44,481 nucleotides of DNA, taken from contig JACQFL010000005.1 in the NCBI GenBank assembly GCA_016200085.1, positions 1 to 44,481 on the forward strand. Direction: 5' to 3'. Below the pieces are notes generated by a model. That model was not told the DNA's origin. It saw only the letters and a program-made list of their open reading frames with translations, and ran no database searches. Within the stretch, counting starts at the first letter, position 1; each line of letters begins with the position of its first letter. A program made the translations under genes and the position numbers. Origin of the DNA: Candidatus Rokuibacteriota bacterium (GTDB lineage: Bacteria > Methylomirabilota > Methylomirabilia > Rokubacteriales > CSP1-6). This document shows, in pieces, positions 23,024 through 31,810 of this stretch.

Positions 23024-23041
23024 TCCGAGGATGAGCTCCGG

Positions 23042-23683
23042 TCAGTCGTCCTCCTCCAGCACGAACAGCTCGCCCTGGCGCCAGACGCCGGAGAAGGTGC
23101 GGCGGTGCAGGGGGCAGGGGCCGAGGCGGTCGATCGCCGCGAGGTGGTCGGCGGTCCCGTACCCCTTGTGACGGGCGAAGCCGTATTCGGGGTACTGCTT
23201 GTCGACCTCGAGCATGATGCGATCGCGCGTGACCTTGGCCACGATCGACGCCGCCGCGACCGTCGCGCAGCGGGCGTCGCCGTCGACGAGATTGCGCTGC
23301 GGGCAGATCAGTCCGTCGAGCTTCACCCAGTCGGTGATCACCAGCTCGGGCGCCACCGCGAGCCCGCGTAACGCCTCCATCATGGCCAGCCGCGTGGCCT
23401 GCAGGATGTTCACGCGGTCGATGGTGAGGTGGTCGATGATCCCGACGCCGATGGCTACCGCCTTGGCCGTGATCTCCGCGAAGAGCGCCTCGCGGCGTTC
23501 GGCCGTGAGAACCTTCGAGTCGGCGAGGCGCGGCACGCGGCGGCCGGGATCGATGATGACGGCGGCCGCGACCACCGGCCCGGCGAGGGGGCCGCGGCCG
23601 ACCTCGTCCAGCCCGGCCACGCGGGTGAGGCCCGCGCGCCAGGCCTGGCCTTCGTAGCGGTAGGGCGCGGTGACCGGCGTCAC
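23042..23683 (-). CDS. rnhB: Ribonuclease HII
   Basis: A 213-residue RNase HII that removes ribonucleotides and RNA primers from DNA-RNA hybrids. The active-site motif GLDEVGRGPLAGPV contains Asp26-Glu27; ADSKVLTAERREAL and VAAASIVAKVTRDRIM are standard. The C-terminal HKGYGTADHLAAIDRLGPCP followed by LHRR completes the family pattern. It lies 15 bases after rplS in the usual rplS-rnhB order. Confidence 0.96.
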   Translation of the reverse strand: MTPVTAPYRYEGQAWRAGLTRVAGLDEVGRGPLAGPVVAAAVIIDPGRRVPRLADSKVLTAERREALFAEITAKAVAIGVGIIDHLTIDRVNILQATRLAMMEALRGLAVAPELVITDWVKLDGLICPQRNLVDGDARCATVAAASIVAKVTRDRIMLEVDKQYPEYGFARHKGYGTADHLAAIDRLGPCPLHRRTFSGVWRQGELFVLEEDD

Positions 23684-23698
23684 GCCGGAAGGAGGCGG

Positions 23699-24073
23699 CT
23701 ACTCTTCTTCGACCGTGGTCGGAACCTGGGCAGCGCGCTTTTCCTTGATCCGGGCGGCCTTGCCCGCGAGGCCGCGCAGGTAGTAGAGCTTCGAGCGCCG
23801 CACGCGGCCGTGACGCAGCACCTCCACCCGCTCCACACGGGGCGAGTGCAGCGGGAAGGTGCGCTCGACGCCGACGCCGTACGAGATCCGACGCACCGTG
23901 AACGACGCCTTGGCGCCCTCGCCGCGCTTGCGGATCACCACGCCCTCGAAGGCCTGCGTGCGCTCCTTCTCACCCTCGATGACCTTCACCTGCACGCGCA
24001 CGGTGTCCCCCGCGCCGAACCCGTCGCGGTCCTTCTTGAGCTGCCCGGCCTCCACCAACCCAATCGCATCCAT
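23699..24073 (-). CDS. rplS: 50S ribosomal protein L19
   Basis: A 124-residue L19. Conserved parts are [20 protein letters not shown] followed by [26 protein letters not shown] and [20 protein letters not shown]. It protects intersubunit contacts of the ribosome. It is part of the ffh-rpsP-rimM-trmD-rplS group and is separated from trmD by a strong hairpin at 24097-24119. Confidence 0.97.
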   Translation of the reverse strand: MDAIGLVEAGQLKKDRDGFGAGDTVRVQVKVIEGEKERTQAFEGVVIRKRGEGAKASFTVRRISYGVGVERTFPLHSPRVERVEVLRHGRVRRSKLYYLRGLAGKAARIKEKRAAQVPTTVEEE

Positions 24074-24096
24074 GACCTGCCGTGTCCTTTCCAGTC

Positions 24097-24119
24097 GGGG
24101 GACCTCGAAGGGGTCCCCC
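24097..24119. terminator. GC-rich hairpin between trmD and rplS
   Basis: GGGGGACC (24097-24104) pairs perfectly with GGTCCCCC (24112-24119) around a seven-base loop. No T-run follows, so it may act as an attenuator or RNA-stability element rather than a full terminator. It resembles the hairpin modules of the intergenic repeats at 24876 and 29412. Confidence 0.4.
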
Positions 24120-24134
24120 CCGGGCCCCTCGATA

Positions 24135-24872
24135 CTACCCGTCGGGCCGCTCCCCGCGCTCGAATCCTTCGACGATCTTCATGTCGTCGGCGCTGAGCGC
24201 CGCGCGCTCCAGCAGATCCGGTCGCGCCCGCCACGTCAGCCAGAGCGCCTGTCGCCGGCGCCACCGCGCGATGCGCGCGTGATCGCCCGACAGCAGCACC
24301 GCCGGCACCGTCAGGCCGCGGAACGCCTCCGGCCGCGTGTACTGCGGCGGCTCCAGGAGCCCGCTCGCGAACGACTCGTTGTCGGCAGCGCTCTCGCCGC
24401 CGAGCGCGCCCGGCAGCAGCCGCACCACCGCGTCGGTCACCACCAGGGCCGGCAGCTCGCCGCCGGTGAGCACGTAGTCACCGATCGAGAGCGTCTCGTC
24501 GGCGAGGTGCTCGCGCACGCGCTCGTCCACGCCCTCGTACCGCCCGGCAAGGAGGATCAGGTGCGACGCCCGCGCGAGCCCGGCCGCCGCCTGCTGGTCG
24601 AACTTGACGCCGCGCGGGTCCATCAACACCACCCGCGCGCCCGGCGTGCGCACCGCCTCCACCGCCGCGAACAGCGGCTCGGGCTTCAGCACCATCCCGC
24701 TGCCGCCGCCGAACACGGCGTCGTCGGTGACGCGGTGCCTGCCTTCGGCGTAGTCTCGAAGATTCACCACGCGAATGTCAACGATGCCGCGCGCCCGCGC
24801 CCGGCCGATCATCGACTCCGCGAGCGGCCCCTCGACCATCCGAGGGAACAGCGTGACGATGTCGATTTTCAT
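24135..24872 (-). CDS. trmD: tRNA (guanine-37-N1)-methyltransferase TrmD
   Basis: A 245-residue SPOUT methyltransferase forming m1G37 in tRNA. It shows [20 protein letters not shown] at the start, [25 protein letters not shown] and the knotted S-adenosylmethionine site [17 protein letters not shown]. The C-terminal domain includes [18 protein letters not shown]. Length is normal and all motifs are intact. Confidence 0.97.
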   Translation of the reverse strand: MKIDIVTLFPRMVEGPLAESMIGRARARGIVDIRVVNLRDYAEGRHRVTDDAVFGGGSGMVLKPEPLFAAVEAVRTPGARVVLMDPRGVKFDQQAAAGLARASHLILLAGRYEGVDERVREHLADETLSIGDYVLTGGELPALVVTDAVVRLLPGALGGESAADNESFASGLLEPPQYTRPEAFRGLTVPAVLLSGDHARIARWRRRQALWLTWRARPDLLERAALSADDMKIVEGFERGERPDG

Positions 24873-24875
24873 GAG

Positions 24876-24977
24876 CTCGGAGGGGGGCTTCGCCCCTCTT
24901 CCGACGGCGCAGCGGGCCTAACGGCCGCTCGCGCCTGCCTCCCCCCGACGACAGGATTGCGCCGGCAAAGCCGGCGC
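24876..24977. repeat. Composite intergenic hairpin repeat, copy A
   Basis: Between rimM and trmD. It has two modules: a hairpin starting CTCGGAGGGGG and closing CGCCCCTC (about 24876-24897), then, after a spacer, a 44-base block (24934-24977) ending in the perfect hairpin GCGCCGGC-AAA-GCCGGCGC. The 44-base block matches 29412-29455 in inverted orientation at 42 positions; the first module also has a counterpart there. It is probably a REP-like family of this genome. Confidence 0.7.
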
Positions 24978-25018
24978 GCGAACGACGCGGTCGATGCGCG
25001 CGCCACCGTCATCGTCGT

Positions 25019-25549
25019 CTACAGGTCGAGCAAGCCGTCGGGCGGGCGGATGACCACCCGCGCGGCGGCGAGATCGACGTCGAGGACGATCTCGGGGACG
25101 GCGGGGATCAGGTGTTCCCGGACGCCGCCCCGCACCACCCACCAGTCCTGCGCCGCCGACTGCTCGATGCCGGTCACGCGGCCGATCTCGGTGCCGTCCT
25201 CCGTCACCACCCGCGCGCCCTCGAGCTGCCAGGGATAGAACCGCCCCGGCGCCAGCGGCTCGGCCTCCGCCTCCGGCACCGCGAGCAGGCGCCCGACGAG
25301 CGCGCCCGCCGCCTCGGGGGAGTCACAGCCCTCGAGCGCCACGATGACGGCATCGCCGTGACGCCGCGCCGTGGCGACGCGGCACGGCTCCCGTTCGTCC
25401 CGGGCCGCGTCCCACAGCACGCACGCACCGACGCGCGCGAACCGCTCCGGATGGTCGGTCAGCGGCGTCACCCGCACCTCGCCGCGCACCCCGTGGGGCC
25501 GGGCGATCTCTCCGATGACCACCAATCGATTCCCCGCCGGCGACGTCAC
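25019..25549 (-). CDS. rimM: Ribosome maturation factor RimM
   Basis: A 176-residue 16S rRNA processing factor. The N-terminal barrel is VIGEIARPHGVRGEVRVTPL followed by TDHPERF; the PRC-barrel part has FYPWQLEGARVVTEDG, IGRVTGIEQSAAQDWWVVRG and HLIPAVPEIVLDVDLAAARV. GTG start at 25549. The small RNA-binding protein gene khpA, often between rpsP and rimM, is absent; only 34 bases separate them. Confidence 0.95.
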   Translation of the reverse strand: MTSPAGNRLVVIGEIARPHGVRGEVRVTPLTDHPERFARVGACVLWDAARDEREPCRVATARRHGDAVIVALEGCDSPEAAGALVGRLLAVPEAEAEPLAPGRFYPWQLEGARVVTEDGTEIGRVTGIEQSAAQDWWVVRGGVREHLIPAVPEIVLDVDLAAARVVIRPPDGLLDL

Positions 25550-25583
25550 CCTGCCGCCTCCGCTGTCACCGTCGGAGCCGGGA

Positions 25584-25844
25584 TCAGCCCGCGGCGGGCG
25601 CGCCGAGGTCCTGGGCGTGGATGAGCAGGCGCTTGACCGTGTTCGACGGCTGGGCGCCCTTGGCGATCCACGCCTGGACCTTGGTGCGGTTGATCTTCAC
25701 CGTGGGCGGCTTGGTCAGCGGGTTGTACTGCCCGATGACCTCGATGAAGCGGCCGTCGCGCGGCGCGCGCGAGTCCGCCACCACGACCCGGTACGCCGGG
25801 CGCCGGGTCGATCCGATACGTCGCAAGCGAATGGACACTGCCAC
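25584..25844 (-). CDS. rpsP: 30S ribosomal protein S16
   Basis: An 86-residue S16 with a GTG start. It reads [20 protein letters not shown] followed by [20 protein letters not shown], then [20 protein letters not shown], the standard S16 pattern. It follows ffh after four bases, so the two are co-translated. Confidence 0.97.
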   Translation of the reverse strand: MAVSIRLRRIGSTRRPAYRVVVADSRAPRDGRFIEVIGQYNPLTKPPTVKINRTKVQAWIAKGAQPSNTVKRLLIHAQDLGAPAAG

Positions 25845-25848
25845 GTGG

Positions 25849-27195
25849 TCACCCCCTGAGGTTCGGGAATCCGGGAAGCTTCAAGCGAGGAAGCCGTCCC
25901 TCCATCCCCTTGAGCTGCTTCATCATCCGGCGCAGCTGCGCGTACTGCTTGAGCAGGCGATTGACGTCCTGCACGGTGGTGCCGCTGCCCCGCGCGATGC
26001 GCTGGCGCCGGCTCCCGTTGACCACCTCGGGGTGGTTCCGCTCCTGGGGCGTCATCGAGGAGATGATCGCGTCGAAGCGGCCGAGGTCGCTCTGCTCGGC
26101 GTCGAGGTCGCCCATCCCCGGCTTGAGCTTGTTGCCGAACGGCAGCATGCCGAGGATCTGATCGAGCGGGCCCATCTGCTGGACCTGTCTGAGCTGCTGG
26201 CGGAAGTCCTCGAGGGTGAAGCTGTCCTCGCGGAGCTTGCGCACCATCTCCTCGGCCTGCTTCTGGTCGACGGTGGCCTGCGCCTTCTCGACCAGCGACA
26301 GGACGTCGCCCATCCCGAGGATGCGCGAGGCCACCCGCTCGGGATGGAACGGCTCCAGCGCGTCGGTCTTCTCGCCCACACCCACGAACGCGATGGGCCG
26401 CCCCGTGACCTGGCGCACGCTGAGCGCCGCGCCGCCGCGCGCGTCGCCGTCCATCTTGGTGAGGACGATGGCGTCGATGCCGACGGCGGCGTTGAACTTC
26501 TCGGCGACGGTGACGGCGTCCTGGCCGGTCATGGCGTCCACCACGAGCAGCACGTGGTGCGGCTTGACCTCGGCGCGGATGGCCCTGAGCTCGTCGAGCA
26601 TGGCCTCGTCGATGTGCAGCCGGCCCGCGGTGTCCAGGATCAGCGGGGTGAGCCCGCGCGCGGCGGCTTCCTCGCGCGCCTGGCGGCAGATGTCGACCGG
26701 CCGCTGGCTGGCGTCACCGACCACGGGCACGTCGACCTGCTTGCCGAGCGTGCGGAGCTGCTCGATGGCCGCCGGGCGATAGACATCGGCGGCGGCGAGG
26801 ATCGGGTGCTGGCCCTGCCGGGCGAACCAGCGCGCGAGCTTGGCGGCGGACGTCGTCTTGCCCGAGCCCTGCAGCCCGATCAGCATGACGACGGTGGGCG
26901 GATGCGGCGCCGCGGCCAGGCGGTGGCCGCTGCCGCCGAGGAGCTCGATCAGCTCGGCGTGGACGACCTTCACGACCTGCTGCGCCGGCGTGAGCGACCT
27001 GAGCACGTCCTGGCCGACGGCCCTGTCCTTGACGCGGTCGATGAAGCCGCGGACGACCTTGAAGTTGACGTCGGCCTCGAGCAGGGCCACGCGGACCTCG
27101 CGCAGCGCCTCCTGGATGTTGTCCTCGGTGAGCCGGCCCCGGCTTCCCAGCCGGTCGAAGACGCCCTGCAGTCGTGTGCTCAGAGAATCGAACAT
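25849..27195 (-). CDS. ffh: Signal recognition particle protein Ffh
   Basis: A 448-residue GTPase of the signal recognition particle, guiding membrane proteins to FtsY and the translocon. The N domain has [20 protein letters not shown] followed by DVNFKV. GTPase motifs are GLQGSGKTT at residues 107-115, [22 protein letters not shown] and [10 protein letters not shown]; the M domain has [18 protein letters not shown]. First gene of the group. The promoter boxes just upstream would leave an almost leaderless message, and no ribosome site precedes the ATG. Confidence 0.97.
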   Translation of the reverse strand: MFDSLSTRLQGVFDRLGSRGRLTEDNIQEALREVRVALLEADVNFKVVRGFIDRVKDRAVGQDVLRSLTPAQQVVKVVHAELIELLGGSGHRLAAAPHPPTVVMLIGLQGSGKTTSAAKLARWFARQGQHPILAAADVYRPAAIEQLRTLGKQVDVPVVGDASQRPVDICRQAREEAAARGLTPLILDTAGRLHIDEAMLDELRAIRAEVKPHHVLLVVDAMTGQDAVTVAEKFNAAVGIDAIVLTKMDGDARGGAALSVRQVTGRPIAFVGVGEKTDALEPFHPERVASRILGMGDVLSLVEKAQATVDQKQAEEMVRKLREDSFTLEDFRQQLRQVQQMGPLDQILGMLPFGNKLKPGMGDLDAEQSDLGRFDAIISSMTPQERNHPEVVNGSRRQRIARGSGTTVQDVNRLLKQYAQLRRMMKQLKGMEGRLPRLKLPGFPNLRG

Positions 27196-27205
27196 GGAAG
27201 CATCA

Positions 27206-27234
27206 ACTCTACGGAATTACTGCCGAAAGTGCAA
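27206..27234 (-). promoter_or_regulatory. Probable promoter of the ffh operon
   Basis: On the minus strand TTGCAC (27229-27234) and TAGAGT (27206-27211) are 17 bases apart, a good sigma70-type match. The -10 box ends only ten bases before the ffh ATG, so transcription would begin about four bases before it, giving a near-leaderless transcript. Confidence 0.5.
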
Positions 27235-27270
27235 CTCGTGACGTTTCATCGCCGCTTCGAGGCGGGGAGC

Positions 27271-28062
27271 TCAGCGCGGCGCCAGCTGCCGTCCCGCCTG
27301 CCGGATCTGGCCCGTGTCGAAGGGCGGCTCGAGCAGGAGGATCAGCCGGTCGACCCCCACGCGCTCCAGCGACTGGCGCGCCCGCGTGTCCGGCCGCAGC
27401 CAGGCCTCGCTCATTCCCGCGAACACCGTCACCACGAACGGTGACGACGCGCGCTCGGTCGCGGCGCGCGCCTCGCGCGCGACCTGGACGAGATCCCCGA
27501 GCCGCGGATGCATCGCCTGGGTGTTGAAGCCGTCGCCGTGCCGGCCCGCGATCGCGGCCATGCGCGGCCCGAAGCCGCCGACGACGATCGGCGGCACGGG
27601 CTCGGGCCGGAGGAATCCGTGCGCGCCCGACCAGAGCTGCCGGACGAGGTCGATGGCGTCGGCGACGCGGCGGGCGCGGACCTCGTCCGGCTCGACCGGC
27701 TGGCCGATGGCCCGCTGCTCGGCGGCGTACGGCGTGCGGCGGCTGCCGCCCGCGCCGATGCCGAGGAGCAGCCGCCCGCCCGACACCGCCTGCAGCGTCG
27801 CCGCCATGTTGGCCAGCACCCCGGGATGACGGTTCGCGACGTTCAGCACGAGAGGGCCGAGCGTGATCCGGCGCGTGACCTCCGCGAGCGCCGTCAACAC
27901 GGTCCACGCTTCCGGCACGCCGGGTCCGCCGTCGCCGTCGGGATCGCGCAGGTGGTCCCACGTCCAGAGCCCGTCGAACCCCGCCTCCTCGGCGGCGAGC
28001 GCGGCGGCGCGCATGTCGGCGTACCGCGCGCTCATGGGGATGAGGAGGAGGTCGGTCTTCAT
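27271..28062 (-). CDS. LLM-class (luciferase-like) F420/flavin-dependent oxidoreductase
   Basis: A 263-residue member of the luciferase-like monooxygenase superfamily, shorter than the 313-residue relative at 16893. Landmarks are AAEEAGFDGLWTWDHL, TRRITLGPLVLNVANRHPGV, SGGRLLLGIGAGGSRRTPYA and VPPIVVGGFGPRMAAIAGRH followed by GDGFN. The substrate is not deducible. It is the last gene of the run rpe - Uma2 - oxidoreductase, 14 bases after the Uma2-like gene, convergent with nothing and just upstream of the ffh promoter. Confidence 0.9.
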   Translation of the reverse strand: MKTDLLLIPMSARYADMRAAALAAEEAGFDGLWTWDHLRDPDGDGGPGVPEAWTVLTALAEVTRRITLGPLVLNVANRHPGVLANMAATLQAVSGGRLLLGIGAGGSRRTPYAAEQRAIGQPVEPDEVRARRVADAIDLVRQLWSGAHGFLRPEPVPPIVVGGFGPRMAAIAGRHGDGFNTQAMHPRLGDLVQVAREARAATERASSPFVVTVFAGMSEAWLRPDTRARQSLERVGVDRLILLLEPPFDTGQIRQAGRQLAPR

Positions 28063-28076
28063 GGCCGGACCCGTCC

Positions 28077-28646
28077 TCAGGGGAGGAGGTCGCTCACATG
28101 GCTGGCGGTGGAGGAAGCAGCGAGCGGTGTGGCGAAGGCGTCCGGGCCCAGGATCGCGACCGATCGATACGTGGCCGAACGACCCGCTCCGCCGGGCTCG
28201 CGGAAGACCTGGAGGACGCGCCCGTTCACGTCGACGATCCAGTACTCGGGCACGCCGTTCCGCGCGTAGAGCTGGCGCTTGCGGGTGCGGTCGAACCTGA
28301 GCCGCGAGTGCGAGACCTCGACGACGAGCACCGGTTGGGACGGGTGATCGGCCGCGTAATCGCGCGGAGATCCTCGGACGACGGCCACGTCGGGCTCGGG
28401 CTCGGACACGTCGTCGAGCCCCAGCGGGAGGCCGGTTCTTACGGTCCAGCCCGCTCCGAACGCGCCGCGCAGGGCTTCGGCGACGAGTTGAACAGTCGTT
28501 GCGTGCGAGGGGTGCGGCGGCTCCTTGACGAAGAGGTGGCCGTCGACGAGCTCGATCCGGTCGTCCGGGCGGAAGATCTCGCGCTCGACCATCCGCTCGT
28601 ATTCGATGCGGGTCCAGCGTCGTGTCGGGGGGCTCTCGTGGCTCAT
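28077..28646 (-). CDS. Uma2-family (DUF820) PD-(D/E)xK endonuclease-like protein
   Basis: A 189-residue protein of the Uma2/DUF820 restriction-endonuclease-like fold. The order is typical: RIEYERMVEREIFRPDDRIE followed by LVDGHLFV, HATTVQLVAEALRGAF, EPEPDVAVVRG (catalytic Asp), PVLVVEVSHSRLRFDRTRKR (Glu and Lys) and YARNGVPEYWIVDVNGRVL. The role of this common family is unsettled; many copies sit near mobile DNA. It follows rpe after 16 bases. Confidence 0.9.
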   Translation of the reverse strand: MSHESPPTRRWTRIEYERMVEREIFRPDDRIELVDGHLFVKEPPHPSHATTVQLVAEALRGAFGAGWTVRTGLPLGLDDVSEPEPDVAVVRGSPRDYAADHPSQPVLVVEVSHSRLRFDRTRKRQLYARNGVPEYWIVDVNGRVLQVFREPGGAGRSATYRSVAILGPDAFATPLAASSTASHVSDLLP

Positions 28647-28662
28647 GTCGGGCTCAGCGCCG

Positions 28663-29322
28663 TCACCACTGCGCGGCCTGGCGCAGCTCCTTGACCCGGG
28701 CGCCGGGGTCGACGCCGTCGAACACCGCCGAGCCCGCGACCAGGATCGTCGCGCCGTGCTCGACGCACGGGCGGACGTGCTCGCGCGTGACGCCGCCGTC
28801 GACCGAGACGTCGGCGCTGCGGGCGCCGAGCAGCGTGCGCACCTCGCGGATCTTCGGATACACGGCCGGGATGAACGTCTGGCCGCCGAAGCCCGGGTTG
28901 ACGGACATGATCAGGACGAGGTCGAGATCGTCGCGCACGTACTCGATGGCGGAGGGGGACGTGGCCGGGTTGAGCGCCGCGCCCGCCTTGACCCCGAGCT
29001 CGCGGATCTGCGCCAGCGAGCGCTGCAGGTGGGGACAGGCCTCGACGTGCACGGTGAGCAGGTCGGCGCCGGCACGGACGAAGTCGGCGAGATACTTCTC
29101 CGGCTCGACGATCATCAGGTGCAGATCCAGCGGCAGCCGCGTCCGCTTGCGGATGGCGCTCACGATCGGCAGCCCCATCGTGATGTTCGGCACGAACCGC
29201 CCGTCCATCACGTCGATGTGGATCTGATCCGCCCCCCCCGCCTCCACCCGCGCGATCTCCTCCGCCAGGATCCCGAAATCCGCCGAAAGAATGGAAGGCG
29301 CAATCCTGACGGAGGTAGCCAC
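28663..29322 (-). CDS. rpe: Ribulose-phosphate 3-epimerase
   Basis: A 219-residue TIM barrel interconverting ribulose-5-phosphate and xylulose-5-phosphate. Metal ligands are visible: IAPSILSADF, IHIDVMDGRFVPNITMG, LDLHLMIVEPEKYL and the C-terminal VSVDGGVTREHV with AGSAVFDG for phosphate. GTG start at 29322. No clear promoter was resolved upstream, although a TATAAC-like box lies near 29330. Confidence 0.96.
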   Translation of the reverse strand: MATSVRIAPSILSADFGILAEEIARVEAGGADQIHIDVMDGRFVPNITMGLPIVSAIRKRTRLPLDLHLMIVEPEKYLADFVRAGADLLTVHVEACPHLQRSLAQIRELGVKAGAALNPATSPSAIEYVRDDLDLVLIMSVNPGFGGQTFIPAVYPKIREVRTLLGARSADVSVDGGVTREHVRPCVEHGATILVAGSAVFDGVDPGARVKELRQAAQW

Positions 29323-29411
29323 GCCCTAGTTATATCGCGCGCCACGACTTTCACGGAAGCACGCTCGCAGGTGCCCCACTTGACGCACCACCGCCTGCCC
29401 AACCGCTCCGA

Positions 29412-29480
29412 GCGCCGGCTTTGCCGGCGCAATCCTGTCTTCAGGGGGAGGCAGGTCAGGGGACGGAGTCCCCCTCCGAG
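29412..29480. repeat. Composite intergenic hairpin repeat, copy B (inverted relative to copy A)
   Basis: Between rpe and rsmB. It holds the perfect hairpin GCGCCGGC-TTT-GCCGGCGC, the conserved AATCCTGTC linker and GGGGGAGGCAGG, then a second hairpin module (AGGGGACGGAGTCCCCCT) ending CCGAG. The first 44 bases match 24934-24977 on the other strand with two mismatches. The second module abuts the rsmB stop at 29485 and may aid termination. Confidence 0.7.
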
Positions 29481-29484
29481 TGGG

Positions 29485-30828
29485 CTATGCCCAGCGCACG
29501 AAACGCAGCGCGGTGAAGCCGTCGGTGCCGTGGCGGTGGGGCAGGCAGCGCAGCCGGCCGCCGGGCTCGAGCGTCAGGGGAAACGTCGCGGGCGCGTTGA
29601 CGCGGAAGTTGCGCCGCCGGTCCAGGAAGCCGAGCGTCACCTCCTCGTTCTCTTCCGGCTCGAGGGAGCAGGTGGCGTACACGAGCCGGCCGCCCGGCTT
29701 GACCATGGCGCCCGCGGCGGCGAGGATCTCGCGCTGGCGCCCCGCGCTGGTGGCCAGGTCGTCGGCCTTGCGATGCCACTTGACCTCGGGATTGCGCCGC
29801 AGCACGCCGAGGTTCGAGCACGGCGCGTCGACGAGCACCGCGTCGCACTGCTCGGCGAAGCGCGGCGCCAGGGTCTCCACGGTGCCGCCCGCCGTCTCCA
29901 CGATGGTGACGCCCAGCCGCCGGGCGGAGTCGTCCACCAGGCGCAGCCGCACGGGTTGCGGGTCGAAGGCGAGCACGCGCCCGCGGTTGCCCATGAGCTG
30001 CGCGATGTGCGTCGTCTTCGTCCCCGGCGCGGCGCACACGTCCGCCACCACCTCCCCGGGCCTGGGGTCGAGCAGGTGGCTCACGAGCATCGACGCCTCG
30101 TCCTGCACGGCGAAGTGGCCCTCGATGAACGCCCTCCAGGCATCGGGCCGCCCGCCGTGCTCGGCCACCAGGCCCTCGGGCGCGTAGCTCGTCGGGCGCG
30201 AGCCGATCTGCTCCTCGATCCGGAGCCGGTCGGCGAGCGCGTCGCGATCGCGCTTCAGGGTGTTGGCGCGTAGCGTCACCGGCGGGCGCTCGTTCATCGC
30301 CCGCATCAGCGCCTCCGCCTCGTCGTGCCCGTAGCGCCCGATCCAGCGCGCGGCGAGCCAGGTCGGGAAGGAGCAGCGGACGGCGAGCGCGTCGACCGGA
30401 TCAGCGGGGGGCGCGGGCTCGCGCTCGCGCGTACCCCGCCGGGCGAAGGAGCGGAGCACAGCGTTCACGAACTCCGGCGCGCCGGTGGTCTTGCGCCCGT
30501 GGGCGAGCGAGACGGCGTCGTTGACGGCGGCGAAGGCGGGCACGCGGTCGAGGAACACGAGCTGGTAGGCGGTCATGCGCAGCGCCGCCAGCGGTCGGGC
30601 GTCGAGCGCGTCCAGCTTGCGCCTGGCATGGGGCGCGAGGACCCAGTCGAGGTACCGCTGCCACCGCAGCGTGCCGTAGACCAGCTCGGTGGCGAGGGCG
30701 ACGTCCCGGTCGCTGAGCACGCGGCGCGTGAGCTCGACGTCGAGCGCGAGGTCGGCGAAGGCCTGGTCGCTCGCCACGCGCTCGAGCACGCGGACGGCGA
30801 CGGCGCGCGCGGGGGAGGGCGCCTTCAC
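29485..30828 (-). CDS. rsmB: 16S rRNA (cytosine-967-C5)-methyltransferase RsmB
   Basis: A 447-residue m5C methyltransferase. The N-terminal NusB-like domain is ALATELVYGTLRWQRYLDWV with FLDRVPAFAAVNDAVSLA; the Rossmann domain holds VADVCAAPGTKTTHIAQLMG, the general-base cysteine motif VDAPCSNLGVLRRNP and the catalytic cysteine YATCSLEPEENEEV. The GTG start at 30828 overlaps the fmt stop by four bases; the usual fmt-rsmB order supports this start. Confidence 0.95.
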   Translation of the reverse strand: MKAPSPARAVAVRVLERVASDQAFADLALDVELTRRVLSDRDVALATELVYGTLRWQRYLDWVLAPHARRKLDALDARPLAALRMTAYQLVFLDRVPAFAAVNDAVSLAHGRKTTGAPEFVNAVLRSFARRGTREREPAPPADPVDALAVRCSFPTWLAARWIGRYGHDEAEALMRAMNERPPVTLRANTLKRDRDALADRLRIEEQIGSRPTSYAPEGLVAEHGGRPDAWRAFIEGHFAVQDEASMLVSHLLDPRPGEVVADVCAAPGTKTTHIAQLMGNRGRVLAFDPQPVRLRLVDDSARRLGVTIVETAGGTVETLAPRFAEQCDAVLVDAPCSNLGVLRRNPEVKWHRKADDLATSAGRQREILAAAGAMVKPGGRLVYATCSLEPEENEEVTLGFLDRRRNFRVNAPATFPLTLEPGGRLRCLPHRHGTDGFTALRFVRWA

Positions 30829-31748
30829 GGGGTGGTGAGCCTCGCGCCCGCGCCGAGCCGCGCGCCGCGCAGGTACGCGGGCCACGCGACCGCGCGGCGG
30901 TTCTCGGCCTGGACCTCCAGCGGCAGGAGCGCCTCGTCCGCGGTGGCGACCACGAGCGTGCCGTCGTGGGGGACGAGGGTTCCGGCGGGGGCGCCGGTCG
31001 CCGCCGGGACGGCGCGCGCCCGCCAGAGGTGCAGAGGCCCCGCCGGGGTGGCCGTGAGGGCGCCGGGCCAGGGGTTGCAGCCGCGCACGAGGTTCACCAC
31101 CTCGCGCGCGGCGCGGGCCCACTGCACGTACCCATCGGACTTCTTGAGCCTCGGCGCCAGCGTGGCCTCCTCGTGCCGCTGAGGTGTGGGGGTGACCACG
31201 TCCAGGGTGGCAAGCGTGTCAACGAGCAGGGTGGCGCCGAGCGATGCCAGCCGCGCCGCCAGCTCCCCCGCCGTCTCGGCCGGCTCGATGGCCAGCGGCG
31301 CGGATCTCAGGATGGCGCCCGTGTCGAGGCCCTCGTCCATCTGCATGGTGGTGATCCCGGTCACGGTCTCGCCGCGGATGATGGCCCAGGCGACCGGCGC
31401 GGCGCCGCGGTAGCGCGGGAGCAGCGAGGCGTGCACGTTGATCGACCCGCGCCGCGGCACGTCGAGCACCGCCTTCGGCAGGATCTGTCCGAACGCCACG
31501 ACCACCGCCACCTCGGCCCCGAGCTCCGCCAGCCGCTCCGCCCACCCCGGATCCCGCACGCGCGCCGGCTGCACGACGGGCACGCCCGCTTCCGTCGCCC
31601 GGACCTTCACCGCCGACGCCAAGAGCTTCTGCCCCCGGCCCGCGGGCCGGTCGGGCTGCGTGACGACGCCGACCACCTGATGCTTCGCCAGGAGCGCCTC
31701 GAAGGTGGGAAGAGCAAACTCCGGCGTCCCGTAGAACAGCACCTTCAT
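30825..31748 (-). CDS. fmt: Methionyl-tRNA formyltransferase
   Basis: A 307-residue enzyme that formylates initiator Met-tRNA. It starts MKVLFYGTPEFALPTFEALL at 31748; the longer open frame upstream runs into a large inverted repeat and was rejected. The catalytic loop NVHASLLPRYRGAAPVAWAI, then ITTMQMDEGLDTGAIL, contains the Asn, His and Asp residues. The C-terminal tRNA-binding domain is present (NPWPGALTATPAGPLHLWRA). It is separated from def by 264 bases, unlike the tight def-fmt pairs common elsewhere. Confidence 0.95.
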   Translation of the reverse strand: MKVLFYGTPEFALPTFEALLAKHQVVGVVTQPDRPAGRGQKLLASAVKVRATEAGVPVVQPARVRDPGWAERLAELGAEVAVVVAFGQILPKAVLDVPRRGSINVHASLLPRYRGAAPVAWAIIRGETVTGITTMQMDEGLDTGAILRSAPLAIEPAETAGELAARLASLGATLLVDTLATLDVVTPTPQRHEEATLAPRLKKSDGYVQWARAAREVVNLVRGCNPWPGALTATPAGPLHLWRARAVPAATGAPAGTLVPHDGTLVVATADEALLPLEVQAENRRAVAWPAYLRGARLGAGARLTTP

Positions 31749-31810
31749 GCGTCGACACAAGAACGTCGCGCCCTGCGCGATCGTTCGCCGCGAGATCGAC
31801 GAACCTCGCC

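Noticed and set aside
21897..23041. The SBP gene between rnhB and yraN as a further integron cassette
   Set aside because: No GTTRRRY/RYYYAAC pair or hairpin could be found on either side, unlike the genes in the 6.6-12.1 kb array.
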